The notes below the pieces were generated by a model. The model had not been told where the DNA came from, did no database searches, and saw only the letters and a program-made list of their open reading frames with translations. Shown here piece after piece: positions 1 to 7,857 of a stretch of DNA of 64,000 bases; the stretch's first letter is position 1; each line of letters opens with the position of its first letter. The position numbers were made by a program, and so were the translations under genes. Source of the DNA: an uncultured Clostridium sp. (GTDB lineage: Bacteria > Bacillota > Clostridia > Clostridiales > Clostridiaceae); NCBI GenBank assembly GCA_900548455.1, contig URKQ01000007.1, positions 1 through 64,000 of the forward strand, written 5' to 3'.

Positions 1-138
1 TCCCTTTGAGTATCTCTCCTTAACAAGGAGGGAACAGGGTCCCCTTCCAACCCCCATTAGGAAAAGCCGTGCACAAGGTGATTAAATTACTGTCCAGCAT
101 AACTTGTACATTCTATCACTTTATTTTGCTACAGAGCC
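1..138 (+). repeat. MITE-like repeat B, right part (cut by window edge)
   Basis: This matches the inner and right part of the element at 41578-41781: the block CCCTTTGAGTATCTCTCC, then a segment ending in GCCGTGCACA, then CATAACTTGTACATTCTATC and a right end TACAGAGCC. The left end lies outside the window. TACAGAGCC is the inverse of the left end GGCTCTGTA seen at 41578. There is no coding potential, so it looks like a non-autonomous repeat. Confidence 0.7.
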
Positions 139-203
139 ATTAATAATAAAATTTCCATAAACCCTTACAATATAATTTTACCATATTTTAGGATTCAAAG
201 GTG

Positions 204-306
204 GGGTTTACTTATAATTAAATGAGTACCCCAAGCATATGCTGTATTTTCTAGTGGCCTATTATTTTAATTTTAAGTTCAAAATCATATTGATTTTGAT
301 ATTAAT
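204..306. repeat. 103-bp direct repeat, copy 1
   Basis: This copy is nearly identical (a handful of mismatches) to 469-571. It contains the palindrome AGCATATGCT and a hairpin TCAAAATC-ATATT-GATTTTGA near its right end. There is no ORF. Between the copies (307-468) I see only AT-rich sequence with GAAGCTAAGAATTCAG and a purine-rich GGCGACAAAGCAGCGAGG stretch, and no gene. Confidence 0.75.
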
Positions 307-468
307 ACTCGGCTAGCTAATCTATAACTCCATTTTCATGTCGTTAATATTACCACGCCTCTGCATAACGTACTCTAACTTTCACCAGTCGCTTTTGCTC
401 CTTTGAAGCTAAGAATTCAGTTAATTTTCAAGGAACGAACAGTTCAAGGCGACAAAGCAGCGAGGAAC

Positions 469-571
469 GGAGTTTACTTATAGTTAAATGAGTACCCCAA
501 GCATATGCTGTATTTTCTAGTGGCCTATTATTTTAATTTTAACTTCAAAATCATATTGATTTTGATATTAA
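469..571. repeat. 103-bp direct repeat, copy 2
   Basis: Second copy of the repeat at 204-306, in the same orientation, sharing the AGTACCCCAAGCATATGCTG core and the TCAAAATC/GATTTTGA hairpin. Its right end runs straight into the inverted-ended element at 571-686. Confidence 0.75.
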
Positions 572-686
572 TTTTAATAAAGCGAGAAATTCAAGGAAGC
601 GACTAAGCGATGAAGCGCACTTACTAAAACGTAAGTAAGCAAAGAGCGCAGAAAGCTGACGCAGAAGTTCGACGCTTTATGAAAAT
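571..686. repeat. Short element with inverted ends, abutting metQ
   Basis: A 116-bp segment bounded by ATTTTAATAAAGCG (571-584) and its near-perfect inverse CGCTTTATGAAAAT (673-686, 13 of 14 bases complementary). An inner hairpin ACTTAC-TAAAAC-GTAAGT is also visible. It ends 4 bp from the metQ stop codon, so metQ mRNA would run into the hairpin. It has no T-tract and is therefore not a classical terminator. Confidence 0.55.
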
Positions 687-690
687 TAAT

Positions 691-1515
691 CTAAAAGGAT
701 GGAATAATAGCACCATTATAGCTCCCCTCAATAAACTCCTTAACTTCCTTTGAAGTAGCAGCCTTAGTTAAAGCCTTAATTTTTTCACTTTCTTTATCAC
801 TTGTTTTCACTGCAATAATGTTAGCATATGGGCTATCACCATTTTCAATAATTAAAGCATCCTTTAATGGATTTAAATCTGCTTCTAAAGCATAATTGGT
901 ATTAATAACTGCTGCTGTAACATCCGATAAAACTCTAGGTAATTGTTCTGCATCCACTTCAGTTATTTTAATATTTTTAGGATTGTCTATTATATCTTTT
1001 GCTGAAATTAGATTGCCTTCTGGAACCCTTATTAGGCCGTTTTCTGCAAGTAATTTTAAAGCTCTTGCTCCATTACTTGGATCATTAGGAATAGCAATTT
1101 CAGCTCCATTTTCTAGATCTTTAAAATCCTTAATTTTATCTGAATATAACCCCATTGGTTCTATATGAACCTTAGCAGTATAAGTTAAATCATATCCACT
1201 TTCTGATACAGTACTTTCTAAATAGGGAACATGTTGAAAGTAATTGGCATCTAATTCACCTTCTGATAAAGCTTTATTAGGCAGAACGTAATCTGTAAAT
1301 TCTACAACCTCAACTTCATACCCTTCTTTTTCTAATAATGGCTTAATTGCCTCATTTACAATTTTCTTATGTGGTTCAGGTGAAACCCCTATTGTTATTT
1401 TATTATCCTCCTTTTTATTATCACCTACATTTTTTTCTCCACTACAACCTGCTAAAGTTAATCCCAAAGCAAAAGTTAACGTTAAACCTACCACTCTTTT
1501 TATTGATTTTTTCAT
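691..1515 (-). CDS. metQ: Methionine ABC transporter substrate-binding lipoprotein
   Basis: This 274-aa NlpA/MetQ-family lipoprotein captures methionine outside the membrane and passes it to MetI. The N-terminus is a lipoprotein signal with lipobox LAGC (Cys24). Family motifs include the opening TIGVSPEPHKKI and, later, VPEGNLISAKDI and the NTNYALEA segment. The start is an ATG with RBS GGAGG. It is the last gene of metN-metI-metQ, downstream of a SAM riboswitch, which supports methionine rather than another substrate. Length is normal for the family. Confidence 0.95.
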   Translation of the reverse strand: MKKSIKRVVGLTLTFALGLTLAGCSGEKNVGDNKKEDNKITIGVSPEPHKKIVNEAIKPLLEKEGYEVEVVEFTDYVLPNKALSEGELDANYFQHVPYLESTVSESGYDLTYTAKVHIEPMGLYSDKIKDFKDLENGAEIAIPNDPSNGARALKLLAENGLIRVPEGNLISAKDIIDNPKNIKITEVDAEQLPRVLSDVTAAVINTNYALEADLNPLKDALIIENGDSPYANIIAVKTSDKESEKIKALTKAATSKEVKEFIEGSYNGAIIPSF

Positions 1516-1563
1516 AATATATATCCTCCTTTTAATATCTTTATGTTTTTACTTGTACACAAT

Positions 1564-2214
1564 CTATGAGACCTTTTTATATATATAATTTCCAAGCCAT
1601 TGAATTAATTGAACAACGATAATTAAAACAAAAACTGTACATATCATAAATTTTGTGTTAAATCGATTATATCCATAAGTAATTGCAACTGCGCCAAGTC
1701 CTCCGCCACCGATAGATCCAGCCATAGCAGAATATCCTATTATGCTAATAACAGTTAGTGTTATCCCTGATATTATTTCCGGTAAAGCTTCCGGTATCAT
1801 AACTTTAAATATTATCTGTACATTGCTAGCTCCTAAAGATTTGGCTGCTTCAATTACCCCCCTATCAACTGACTTTAATGCGCTTTCAATAACTCTTGCT
1901 ACAAATGGTGCTGCGGCAATAGTAAGTGGTACAATTGCTGCTGTAGTTCCTATAGATTTACCAACAATTAATTTTGTTAATGGTACTACAACTACCATAA
2001 GTATAATAAATGGAAAGCTTCTTAAAATGTTTATGATTCCATCTAAAACTCCATAAATGAGTTTATTAGGTCTAGCTCCGTCTTTATCTGTTACTATTAA
2101 AATAATGGAAAAACAAATTCCTATGGCAATAGCAAATAAAGTAGATATAGATACCATTATCAACGTTTCTCTCAAAGCTTTTTCTAATATCTTAATAATT
2201 TCAATTGCATTCAT
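1564..2214 (-). CDS. metI: Methionine ABC transporter permease
   Basis: Inner-membrane permease of the MetNIQ importer, with five or so hydrophobic helices. The cytoplasmic EAA-type loop is visible as VIEAAKSLGASNVQIIFKVM, which contacts MetN. I place the start at the ATG at 2214 (216 aa): it follows GGAGG by 10 nt and comes just after the metN stop. An in-frame ATG at 2232 overlaps the metN end and places the Shine-Dalgarno inside the gene. The order and spacing are those of a translationally linked operon. Confidence 0.93.
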   Translation of the reverse strand: MNAIEIIKILEKALRETLIMVSISTLFAIAIGICFSIILIVTDKDGARPNKLIYGVLDGIINILRSFPFIILMVVVVPLTKLIVGKSIGTTAAIVPLTIAAAPFVARVIESALKSVDRGVIEAAKSLGASNVQIIFKVMIPEALPEIISGITLTVISIIGYSAMAGSIGGGGLGAVAITYGYNRFNTKFMICTVFVLIIVVQLIQWLGNYIYKKVS

Positions 2215-2216
2215 CT

Positions 2217-3176
2217 TTAAATAACCTCCCATTTAAAACTTTTATCCTGCAAATACCTTTCAACTGCTTCCTGCTCATGAGGTTGTACTTGAATAACTAA
2301 TGAACCTAAAATCTTTTCTCTAAATTTTTCAAGCTTCCCCCAAACAATAGAAAAATCAATTTTCAAATCATGAGCCATATTAGTTATAAATGCTTCCTTG
2401 CTTACTGAAGCCGGAAAATAAATTTTAATATTTACTCCATCTCCTAAAATTATTTCTTCATCCTCTCCTAAAAATTTTTTTAAATATTGTCCAGGTCTTA
2501 AAAATAAATCCTCAACAACACCTTCTTCCTTTACTTCTCCTTTATCTAAAAGAACAACTCTCTCGCAGATTTCTTTAACCACTTCCATTTGATGAGTTAC
2601 AACTACTATTGTAATGCCCAATTTTCTATTAATATGAGAAATTAAAGCTAAAATATCTTTTGTAGTTTTAGGATCTAGTGCAGAAGTAGCTTCATCACAT
2701 AATAATATCTTAGGCTCCAATGCAAGGGCTCTTGCAATTGCAACTCTTTGCTTTTCACCCCCACTTAACTCCTTTGGTTTAGCATTCTTCTTATTTTCCA
2801 AGCCTACTAAACTTAGAAGTTCATCCACCTTTTTATCTATATAAGATTTTTCATACTTCCACAGCTTCAGTGGCAATGCAACATTTTCTTTAACCGTTGC
2901 TCTTTCCATTAGGTTGAAATGCTGAAATATCATGCCAACATCCTTTCTGAATATTCGCAATTCATTTTCTGCTAATTCACATACATTCCTTCCCATAACC
3001 ATTAATTTGCCAGTATTATATTTTTCTAAGCCATTAATACACCTGAGCATAGTGGATTTTCCTGCTCCACTATGTCCAATTATTCCATAGATTTTACCTT
3101 CTTCAATTTTAAAAGACACATCCTTTAAAACTTTCAACTCACCGTAATTTTTTTCAAGATTTAATACTTCTATCAA
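2217..3176 (-). CDS. metN: Methionine ABC transporter ATP-binding protein
   Basis: ATPase of the MetNIQ methionine importer (319 aa). Walker A is GHSGAGKST at 34-42, the Q-loop Gln is near 85, the signature LSGGEKQR is at 137-144 and Walker B ILLCDEATS is at 157-165. The last 70 or so residues form the NIL (C2) domain that binds methionine and inhibits transport. The start codon is TTG preceded by AGGGG; no better in-frame start was seen. About 130 nt separate the riboswitch terminator from the start, a fairly long leader. Confidence 0.95.
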   Translation of the reverse strand: MIEVLNLEKNYGELKVLKDVSFKIEEGKIYGIIGHSGAGKSTMLRCINGLEKYNTGKLMVMGRNVCELAENELRIFRKDVGMIFQHFNLMERATVKENVALPLKLWKYEKSYIDKKVDELLSLVGLENKKNAKPKELSGGEKQRVAIARALALEPKILLCDEATSALDPKTTKDILALISHINRKLGITIVVVTHQMEVVKEICERVVLLDKGEVKEEGVVEDLFLRPGQYLKKFLGEDEEIILGDGVNIKIYFPASVSKEAFITNMAHDLKIDFSIVWGKLEKFREKILGSLVIQVQPHEQEAVERYLQDKSFKWEVI

Positions 3177-3307
3177 TTATCCATTCCCCTCTCTCCACAT
3201 TAATCTAAGTGAAAAGTGGACTGTGACTATTTCTTATTAAAACCTATAGCTCTGCAATTAAATAAAGTTATGATTTAAAAATCCATACTTTCATGGCAAT
3301 AAAAAAA

Positions 3308-3332
3308 GCACTAGAGAATAAATCTCTAGTGC
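3308..3332 (-). terminator. SAM riboswitch attenuator hairpin
   Basis: Stem GCACTAGAGA / TCTCTAGTGC with a short loop. On the minus strand it is followed by seven T residues (3301-3307). It lies directly after the SAM-I aptamer and is the expected OFF-state terminator ahead of metN. Confidence 0.92.
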
Positions 3333-3356
3333 AAAATATGCCTACCGAATTATTCT

Positions 3357-3481
3357 CTTATCTCTCAGTTAAATAACTGCAGGATTTAGCACCACGGTAT
3401 ACCAATGTAGCTAATGATACTACACCATATACTGGTTGCTGGGTTTCAAAGGGCCAGTCCCTCCACCGCTCTTGATAAGAA
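3357..3481 (-). promoter_or_regulatory. SAM-I riboswitch (S-box)
   Basis: On the minus strand the sequence begins CTTATCAAGAGCGGTGGAGG, continues with GACTGGCCC and AAACCCAGCAACC, and closes with GAGATAAGAG pairing back to the first segment (P1). These are the hallmark conserved blocks of the S-box aptamer. With the terminator at 3308-3332 it should shut off metNIQ when S-adenosylmethionine is abundant. This is established for the family; the regulation here is inferred. Confidence 0.95.
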
Positions 3482-3509
3482 CTTTATATTCACTTTTAAC
3501 TTTAAAATT

Positions 3510-3538
3510 ATTATACACATACAATATACAATAGTCAA
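3510..3538 (-). promoter_or_regulatory. Sigma-A promoter of metNIQ
   Basis: On the minus strand TTGACT (3533-3538) and TATAAT (3510-3515) are separated by exactly 17 nt. Transcription would begin near 3503, about 22 nt before the riboswitch aptamer. The promoter sits in the short gap after the last pilus-type gene. Confidence 0.85.
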
Positions 3539-3552
3539 TATATTTAAAAGAT

Positions 3553-3939
3553 TTATTTTTCTATTACTAAAACAAACTGACTTCTACCTTCATTGTAATT
3601 AATAGATTTATAATAGCTCCTTCTTTCTTTTTTTAATTTTCCTAGTGTATCAAATACATCATTTAAGTTTCCATAGCAGTTTCCCTGTATTTCAACATTA
3701 TCCTCGTTAATTATTACGTTTTCTAAATTAACATTATCACTGCATAATGTATCATCAATTATGTATGAAGTATCTATATCTGTTGTTTCTTCCTTTTGCA
3801 AAGAAGCACTATTAATGTTCTCTGCTTCCTTCATTGATACAAGAATATCATTTATGCCTTCTTTTAAATTTAACCATACAATAATAATAATAACGGTAAT
3901 AAAAGTAATAATTATCTTTACTAGTTTACATTTATTCAT
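3553..3939 (-). CDS. Small membrane-anchored protein, PilO-like position
   Basis: 128 aa. One membrane segment near residues 8-23 (IIITFITVIIIIVWLN) is followed by a polar linker and a small C-terminal domain with alternating beta-like segments (LENVIINEDNVEIQGNCYG). It is the last gene of the pilus-type operon, overlapping its upstream neighbour by 8 nt, with RBS GAAGG. Size, topology and position resemble a shortened PilO alignment-complex protein, but no diagnostic motif is visible, so the function is inferred from context only. Confidence 0.6.
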   Translation of the reverse strand: MNKCKLVKIIITFITVIIIIVWLNLKEGINDILVSMKEAENINSASLQKEETTDIDTSYIIDDTLCSDNVNLENVIINEDNVEIQGNCYGNLNDVFDTLGKLKKERRSYYKSINYNEGRSQFVLVIEK

Positions 3940-4396
3940 TTACTTTAACCTTCATATTTATTTTATTTTTCCCATCTTTTGAATCAATGGATGAAACTTC
4001 TAAAATTATATATTTATCTTCAAACGCTTTTATAATATTTTTATAACTTATATTTTCATCCGTAGCTAAAGAAAGAAGAATGTCATTTTCTAAAATATCC
4101 ATTGAAATTAATTCCATGTTATTATCTTTAACTACATGACTAATAGATGTTGCTTTATCAAAAACCTTATCTTTAATTTCTTCATTATTAATATTATCTA
4201 ACATATTATTTCCCTTTATCTTGGCACTTCTTTCTAACAACCCACTTTTTGTAACCACGTCAAATGTCCCCATACATATATCCCCAATTAAAAATAAATT
4301 GACACATATACATAAAACTAAAATAGCCCTTATATCTTTTTCATTTCTTTTAGATTTAATATCTATATACCATTTAGGAAAAAATGCATATTTCAT
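3932..4396 (-). CDS. Small membrane-anchored protein, PilN-like position
   Basis: 154 aa. A short cytoplasmic N-terminus (KYAFFPKWYIDIKSKRNEKD) precedes one membrane helix near residues 24-43 (AILVLCICVNLFLIGDICMG). An extracytoplasmic region follows, ending in a small fold rich in beta/alpha alternation. This topology and its place after the 224-aa gene recall PilN of type IV pilus alignment complexes. The start overlaps the upstream gene end by about 23 nt. Direct sequence support for PilN is weak. Confidence 0.6.
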   Translation of the reverse strand: MKYAFFPKWYIDIKSKRNEKDIRAILVLCICVNLFLIGDICMGTFDVVTKSGLLERSAKIKGNNMLDNINNEEIKDKVFDKATSISHVVKDNNMELISMDILENDILLSLATDENISYKNIIKAFEDKYIILEVSSIDSKDGKNKINMKVKVNE

Positions 4397-5048
4397 CTTT
4401 ATTAATCATCTCCATATAATCATAAGGACCTTTTAAAAATCCATTTTCCATTACGTAGATATCCTGATAATTTTTAAAAAGTAACTTAAAATTATCTTTA
4501 TTAAAATCATATTCCAAGTTTATAACTTCATTATTTAAAATAAAGTTATTTTCAATATTCAAAAAATAAATATAGCTATTAATCTTAAAAATAAAAGCAT
4601 AACACTTTGATTTAATTTTTCTTCTAAAAAAATTATTGTATATTACTTGAATAGGTTCTATAGATTTAAACTTAACTTTTTTCAAACCTATACCGTCTGT
4701 TAAAATTAAATTTCTTCCGTTAACACAATATATCCCAATAATTACGAAACTTTTTTTAGCAAATAAAATCCTATAATCAAATAACATATCATCTATTTCA
4801 TAGAATCTACTTCTAATTTCACTTATTACTTGTTCATATATATGGGCTAAATTAAAAATATGAACCTTGATTGTAAATGAATATATCTTTTCCCCTTCAA
4901 TAAGCCACTTTTTTCTACTTCCCTCTAAAACTTTTAAAGATACTTCACTATCTTCCAAGAATGTAATTCTACTACTCTTTCTAAACTTATTAATAAAAAC
5001 TTTTTCACATGCTCCACCACAAGCAGAAATATAATAACTTTTAAACAT
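4374..5048 (-). CDS. Unknown cytoplasmic protein in PilM-like position
   Basis: 224 aa, rich in Phe, Ile, Lys and Asn, with no signal peptide or clear membrane helix. I place the start at the ATG at 5048, which follows GAGG at good distance; a GTG 12 nt upstream would overlap the preceding gene. It precedes two small single-pass proteins, as PilM precedes PilN and PilO elsewhere. I see none of the actin-like ATP-binding motifs of PilM and it is much shorter, so it is either a reduced PilM analogue or an unrelated assembly protein. Confidence 0.6.
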   Translation of the reverse strand: MFKSYYISACGGACEKVFINKFRKSSRITFLEDSEVSLKVLEGSRKKWLIEGEKIYSFTIKVHIFNLAHIYEQVISEIRSRFYEIDDMLFDYRILFAKKSFVIIGIYCVNGRNLILTDGIGLKKVKFKSIEPIQVIYNNFFRRKIKSKCYAFIFKINSYIYFLNIENNFILNNEVINLEYDFNKDNFKLLFKNYQDIYVMENGFLKGPYDYMEMINKDEICIFS

Positions 5049-5056
5049 AATTTTCC

Positions 5057-5482
5057 TCACCTAAAATGATATTTTATATTATTTCCCTCAATTACTATAC
5101 AAAATCTATATGTCCTTTCTTTAGTTTGCACTTCAAATTCTTCTTCCATAGGAAAATACTCAATGCTCCCTTTACTTGTATTAAGAACCTTACTTGATTT
5201 TATATTTTCAAAGAAAACCGGTATAGATTCCTTTTCTATTTCAGCAATATTTGATTCCATATATGAATTAAACTTACTCATTAGATACTCTCTATCTTCT
5301 AATGCACTATCTTCACTCAAAATATTTTCACAGTAATTTGTTATATAATCCCATTGTCTATTGTGATTAAAAGTAGAAAGAGTTAATAAATAAAACAGCA
5401 GACCTACTACTATAAGAACATATATTAAAATCCAACCTTTTTTCCTTTTATTAAATAACCCCTTGCTCCTAATTCTCTCCAA
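5057..5482 (-). CDS. Prepilin-like minor protein (GspK/PilX-like)
   Basis: 141 aa. The N-terminus has a basic leader ending in KKG, then the hydrophobic stretch WILIYVLIVVGLLFYLLTLS. This looks like a type IV prepilin cleavage site (after Gly) but lacks the usual Glu at mature position 5, as do GspK-type tip pseudopilins. The start codon is TTG with GGAGG 12 nt upstream. It is embedded in a run of prepilin-like genes with overlapping ends. A minor tip or initiator pilin is the likely role. Confidence 0.65.
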   Translation of the reverse strand: MERIRSKGLFNKRKKGWILIYVLIVVGLLFYLLTLSTFNHNRQWDYITNYCENILSEDSALEDREYLMSKFNSYMESNIAEIEKESIPVFFENIKSSKVLNTSKGSIEYFPMEEEFEVQTKERTYRFCIVIEGNNIKYHFR

Positions 5483-5918
5483 TTGTCTTTTTTACCTCCA
5501 AACCGTCTTCCATCTCAATCTTAACTTCTAATACATTATTCCTTTGAGAAACAGTAAATTCTTTAACATCATATAAAATGGGCTGATAGGTATAAGTTTT
5601 ATTTCCTTTCATATCTACAGACGAATCCATATAATATATTCTTAACTCATCATCCTTTTTAAGTATTATATCCTTCTTATCTTCACTACTAAAAATATCT
5701 ATACAGTTATCTTTAACTTCAACTTTTTCTCCTATAGTTTTAATGTAATAATCCATATACATAAGTGATTCATATGCTGAAATTAAATTTCTACTTTTAG
5801 AATCTCTTTGAATAATTGTCCAAAATCTATATGTCCCACACATTAGCATAACTATAGCAACATTGATCATAAGCGCTAATAATACTTCTATTAAAGTTAA
5901 TCCTTTACGTTTTTTCAT
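5469..5918 (-). CDS. Prepilin-like protein (minor pilin, PilW/GspJ-like)
   Basis: 149 aa from the ATG at 5918. The leader MKKRKG is followed by LTLIEVLLALMI, a good class III prepilin motif with Glu5 and a hydrophobic helix. I chose 5918 because GAGG lies 6-7 nt upstream and the leader is then short; an in-frame ATG at 5957 has no RBS. It overlaps the upstream gene by 14 nt. It should be cleaved by a prepilin peptidase, which is not encoded in this window. Confidence 0.75.
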   Translation of the reverse strand: MKKRKGLTLIEVLLALMINVAIVMLMCGTYRFWTIIQRDSKSRNLISAYESLMYMDYYIKTIGEKVEVKDNCIDIFSSEDKKDIILKKDDELRIYYMDSSVDMKGNKTYTYQPILYDVKEFTVSQRNNVLEVKIEMEDGLEVKKTIGEN

Positions 5919-6345
5919 AATTTCCTCTGCAAAAGCAACACTGAATAACTTGTTCATAATAGTGGTAATACATTTTAAAATCTATAATACCATTTTCATC
6001 ATCTTCTATTGCTTCAACATGAATATACTCTCCTTCCACTAAGGAATCTGAATTTACAATTTCATGGCAATCAGTAAAATTAGATAATTTCTCAATTCCT
6101 GTCTGAGAAATATCAATATCTTTGTCACAAAAACTTTTTATCAAATCATCATAGCTCCAATTACACATAATATCATTTCTTAAATACTCTAGAACGTAGG
6201 TTGATTTTAACATCTGCTTTTCTTTTTCCATATATCTTACCTGTACCCCATAAAAACAAGCTATACATATAAATACCATTGAAAAAATAAAAATAGCTAA
6301 TATGCAATTAATTAATGAACTACCTGGGTTTTTGCTCACTAACAT
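5905..6345 (-). CDS. Prepilin-like minor protein (PilV/GspI-like)
   Basis: 146 aa. The leader MLVSKNPG is followed by the hydrophobic segment SSLINCILAIFIFSM, a prepilin-like N-terminus with Asn where Glu5 would be. The remaining part is polar and probably extracytoplasmic, ending with two cysteines (IQCCFCR). The ATG is preceded by a strong G-rich RBS. Its place between two better prepilins suggests a minor pilin. The degenerate motif leaves processing uncertain. Confidence 0.65.
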   Translation of the reverse strand: MLVSKNPGSSLINCILAIFIFSMVFICIACFYGVQVRYMEKEKQMLKSTYVLEYLRNDIMCNWSYDDLIKSFCDKDIDISQTGIEKLSNFTDCHEIVNSDSLVEGEYIHVEAIEDDENGIIDFKMYYHYYEQVIQCCFCRGNYEKT

Positions 6346-6748
6346 ACCCCGTTCCCACCTTTATTGTAATTATCTTTTTTTTGCCTTTTTTACTTTCTAA
6401 ATTAATAGTACCTTTTTCTTTAATATTTCCGTTATAATCAATACTTAAAGTATCAACATTACCTTTAGTAAAACGTATGGATTCTGGCAAAGAATATGTA
6501 TCTTTTAATTCCAGATTTTCATAATACTTTAATTTATTATCCACTATTTTTATTTGAGAATTCACCTTTTTGCACCTGCTACAACACTTGCATAAATTAA
6601 TGACGTCTATTGTTTCATACATTGCATTATTTAAATCTATCTCTTCCCTTTTGCTACTTGTAGTTGATAAATTAGGCAAAACTATAAGATTAATAGATGA
6701 CAATATTGCTAAAACAATTATTATTTCAATTAATGTATATCCCTTCAT
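6320..6748 (-). CDS. Major-type prepilin (GspG/PilA/ComGC-like)
   Basis: 142 aa with the clearest prepilin motif in the operon: the three-residue leader MKG is followed by YTLIEIIIVLAILS, including Glu5. A hydrophobic helix of about 20 residues then leads to a polar domain containing a cysteine cluster CKCCSRCKK near residues 53-61. The RBS is GGAGA. The gene follows the pilC-like platform gene with 11 nt between. It is the best candidate for the main fibre subunit of this system. Confidence 0.8.
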   Translation of the reverse strand: MKGYTLIEIIIVLAILSSINLIVLPNLSTTSSKREEIDLNNAMYETIDVINLCKCCSRCKKVNSQIKIVDNKLKYYENLELKDTYSLPESIRFTKGNVDTLSIDYNGNIKEKGTINLESKKGKKKIITIKVGTGYVSEQKPR

Positions 6749-6759
6749 TTTTCTATCTC

Positions 6760-7857
6760 CTAAAATGATATATCATAAGTTGAAATCATGGGAAGCATTA
6801 TAGCTAAAACAATAGAAAACACAAAAAGTCCAACCAATATCATTAAAGTTGGCTCCATATAGCTTATAATTCTATCTAAATCCATTTGTAGTTCTTCTTC
6901 ATAAATCTCATTAGACATTATAAGTACATCATCTAAGCTTCCATTTATCTCACCTATGTATATACTACTCAATAAATATTCTGGGAAAATATCTGCTGCT
7001 TTCATTGATGAATATAAATTTTCTCCCTTTGTAAGATACTCTAGTGTAGCCTTCAATTTCTCTTTTAAATATTCATTTTCACAGCAACCTAAAATTTCTA
7101 TAGCTGATTTAAAATCCACTCCACTTTTTAAAAGCATAGATAATGATAATGTAAATCTACATGAGAACTTTTTTTTAACTATATTCTTAATTAAAGGCAG
7201 TTTATACTTAAATTTTTCAAGGTAAATACTTGGTCCCTTCTTTTTACAAAACGAGCACATAAATAAAATAATAAGGGCAATTAAAATAATTATAATAATC
7301 CCATACTTATTAAAACAGCTAGAAATAGCTAAATAAAACCTTGTAATACCAGGTATTTTTTTATTACCTACTACAATGGTAGAAATAATTTTAGGAAGTA
7401 CTTTAGTGATTATTATAGTCCCCATGACTATTCCAAATATTAGCACAAATATAGGATATATACTTACATTAATAATCTTTTTTCTTCTTTTATATTCTTT
7501 CATATAGTACGCTTCTAAAAATTCAAAAATTTCCTGAAGATTACCGCTTTCCTCTCCAATGAAAATCATAGTTTTAAAAAATTGTGGAAAACAATCCCCT
7601 GATTTTTCAAAGGCATCTTTTAAGGAACTTCCTTCTTCAATCTTTACAACAACTTTTTCTAAGCCTTCCCCTAAACTTTCCTTTGAAAACTGCTTTTTAA
7701 TCAACTTTAAAGCCATTAACAAAGGTATTCCTGCCTTCATATTATTTTTCATGGTTCTAGCAAAGGTGGATAGAGTTTTCCCACTTGCTTTTTTTCTATA
7801 TAACTTACCCTTTATTATCTTTTCACTTTCACCATAGCCTTTAAATTTATATTCCAT
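6760..7857 (-). CDS. pilC: Type IV pilus / type II secretion inner-membrane platform protein
   Basis: GspF/PilC-family polytopic membrane protein (365 aa from the ATG at 7857). There are two homologous T2SF domains, each with an FxxxMIFIGEESGNL-like signature (first copy FKTMIFIGEESGNLQ; second YLLSSIYIGEINGSLD). Membrane helices lie near residues 130-155, 190-210 and 335-360. The ATG at 7857 has GGGAAGAG upstream; a TTG five codons earlier would put this inside the gene. It overlaps the end of the ATPase gene. It couples the assembly ATPase to prepilin insertion. Confidence 0.88.
   Translation of the reverse strand: MEYKFKGYGESEKIIKGKLYRKKASGKTLSTFARTMKNNMKAGIPLLMALKLIKKQFSKESLGEGLEKVVVKIEEGSSLKDAFEKSGDCFPQFFKTMIFIGEESGNLQEIFEFLEAYYMKEYKRRKKIINVSIYPIFVLIFGIVMGTIIITKVLPKIISTIVVGNKKIPGITRFYLAISSCFNKYGIIIIILIALIILFMCSFCKKKGPSIYLEKFKYKLPLIKNIVKKKFSCRFTLSLSMLLKSGVDFKSAIEILGCCENEYLKEKLKATLEYLTKGENLYSSMKAADIFPEYLLSSIYIGEINGSLDDVLIMSNEIYEEELQMDLDRIISYMEPTLMILVGLFVFSIVLAIMLPMISTYDISF

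Noticed and set aside
2215..2232. Upstream ATG start for metI
   Set aside because: It would place the GGAGG Shine-Dalgarno inside the gene and overlap metN; the ATG at 2214 is well spaced.
3414..3602. Short plus-strand open frame across the metN leader
   Set aside because: It lies antisense to the SAM-I aptamer and the metN promoter and has no RBS of its own; the RNA explanation is far stronger.
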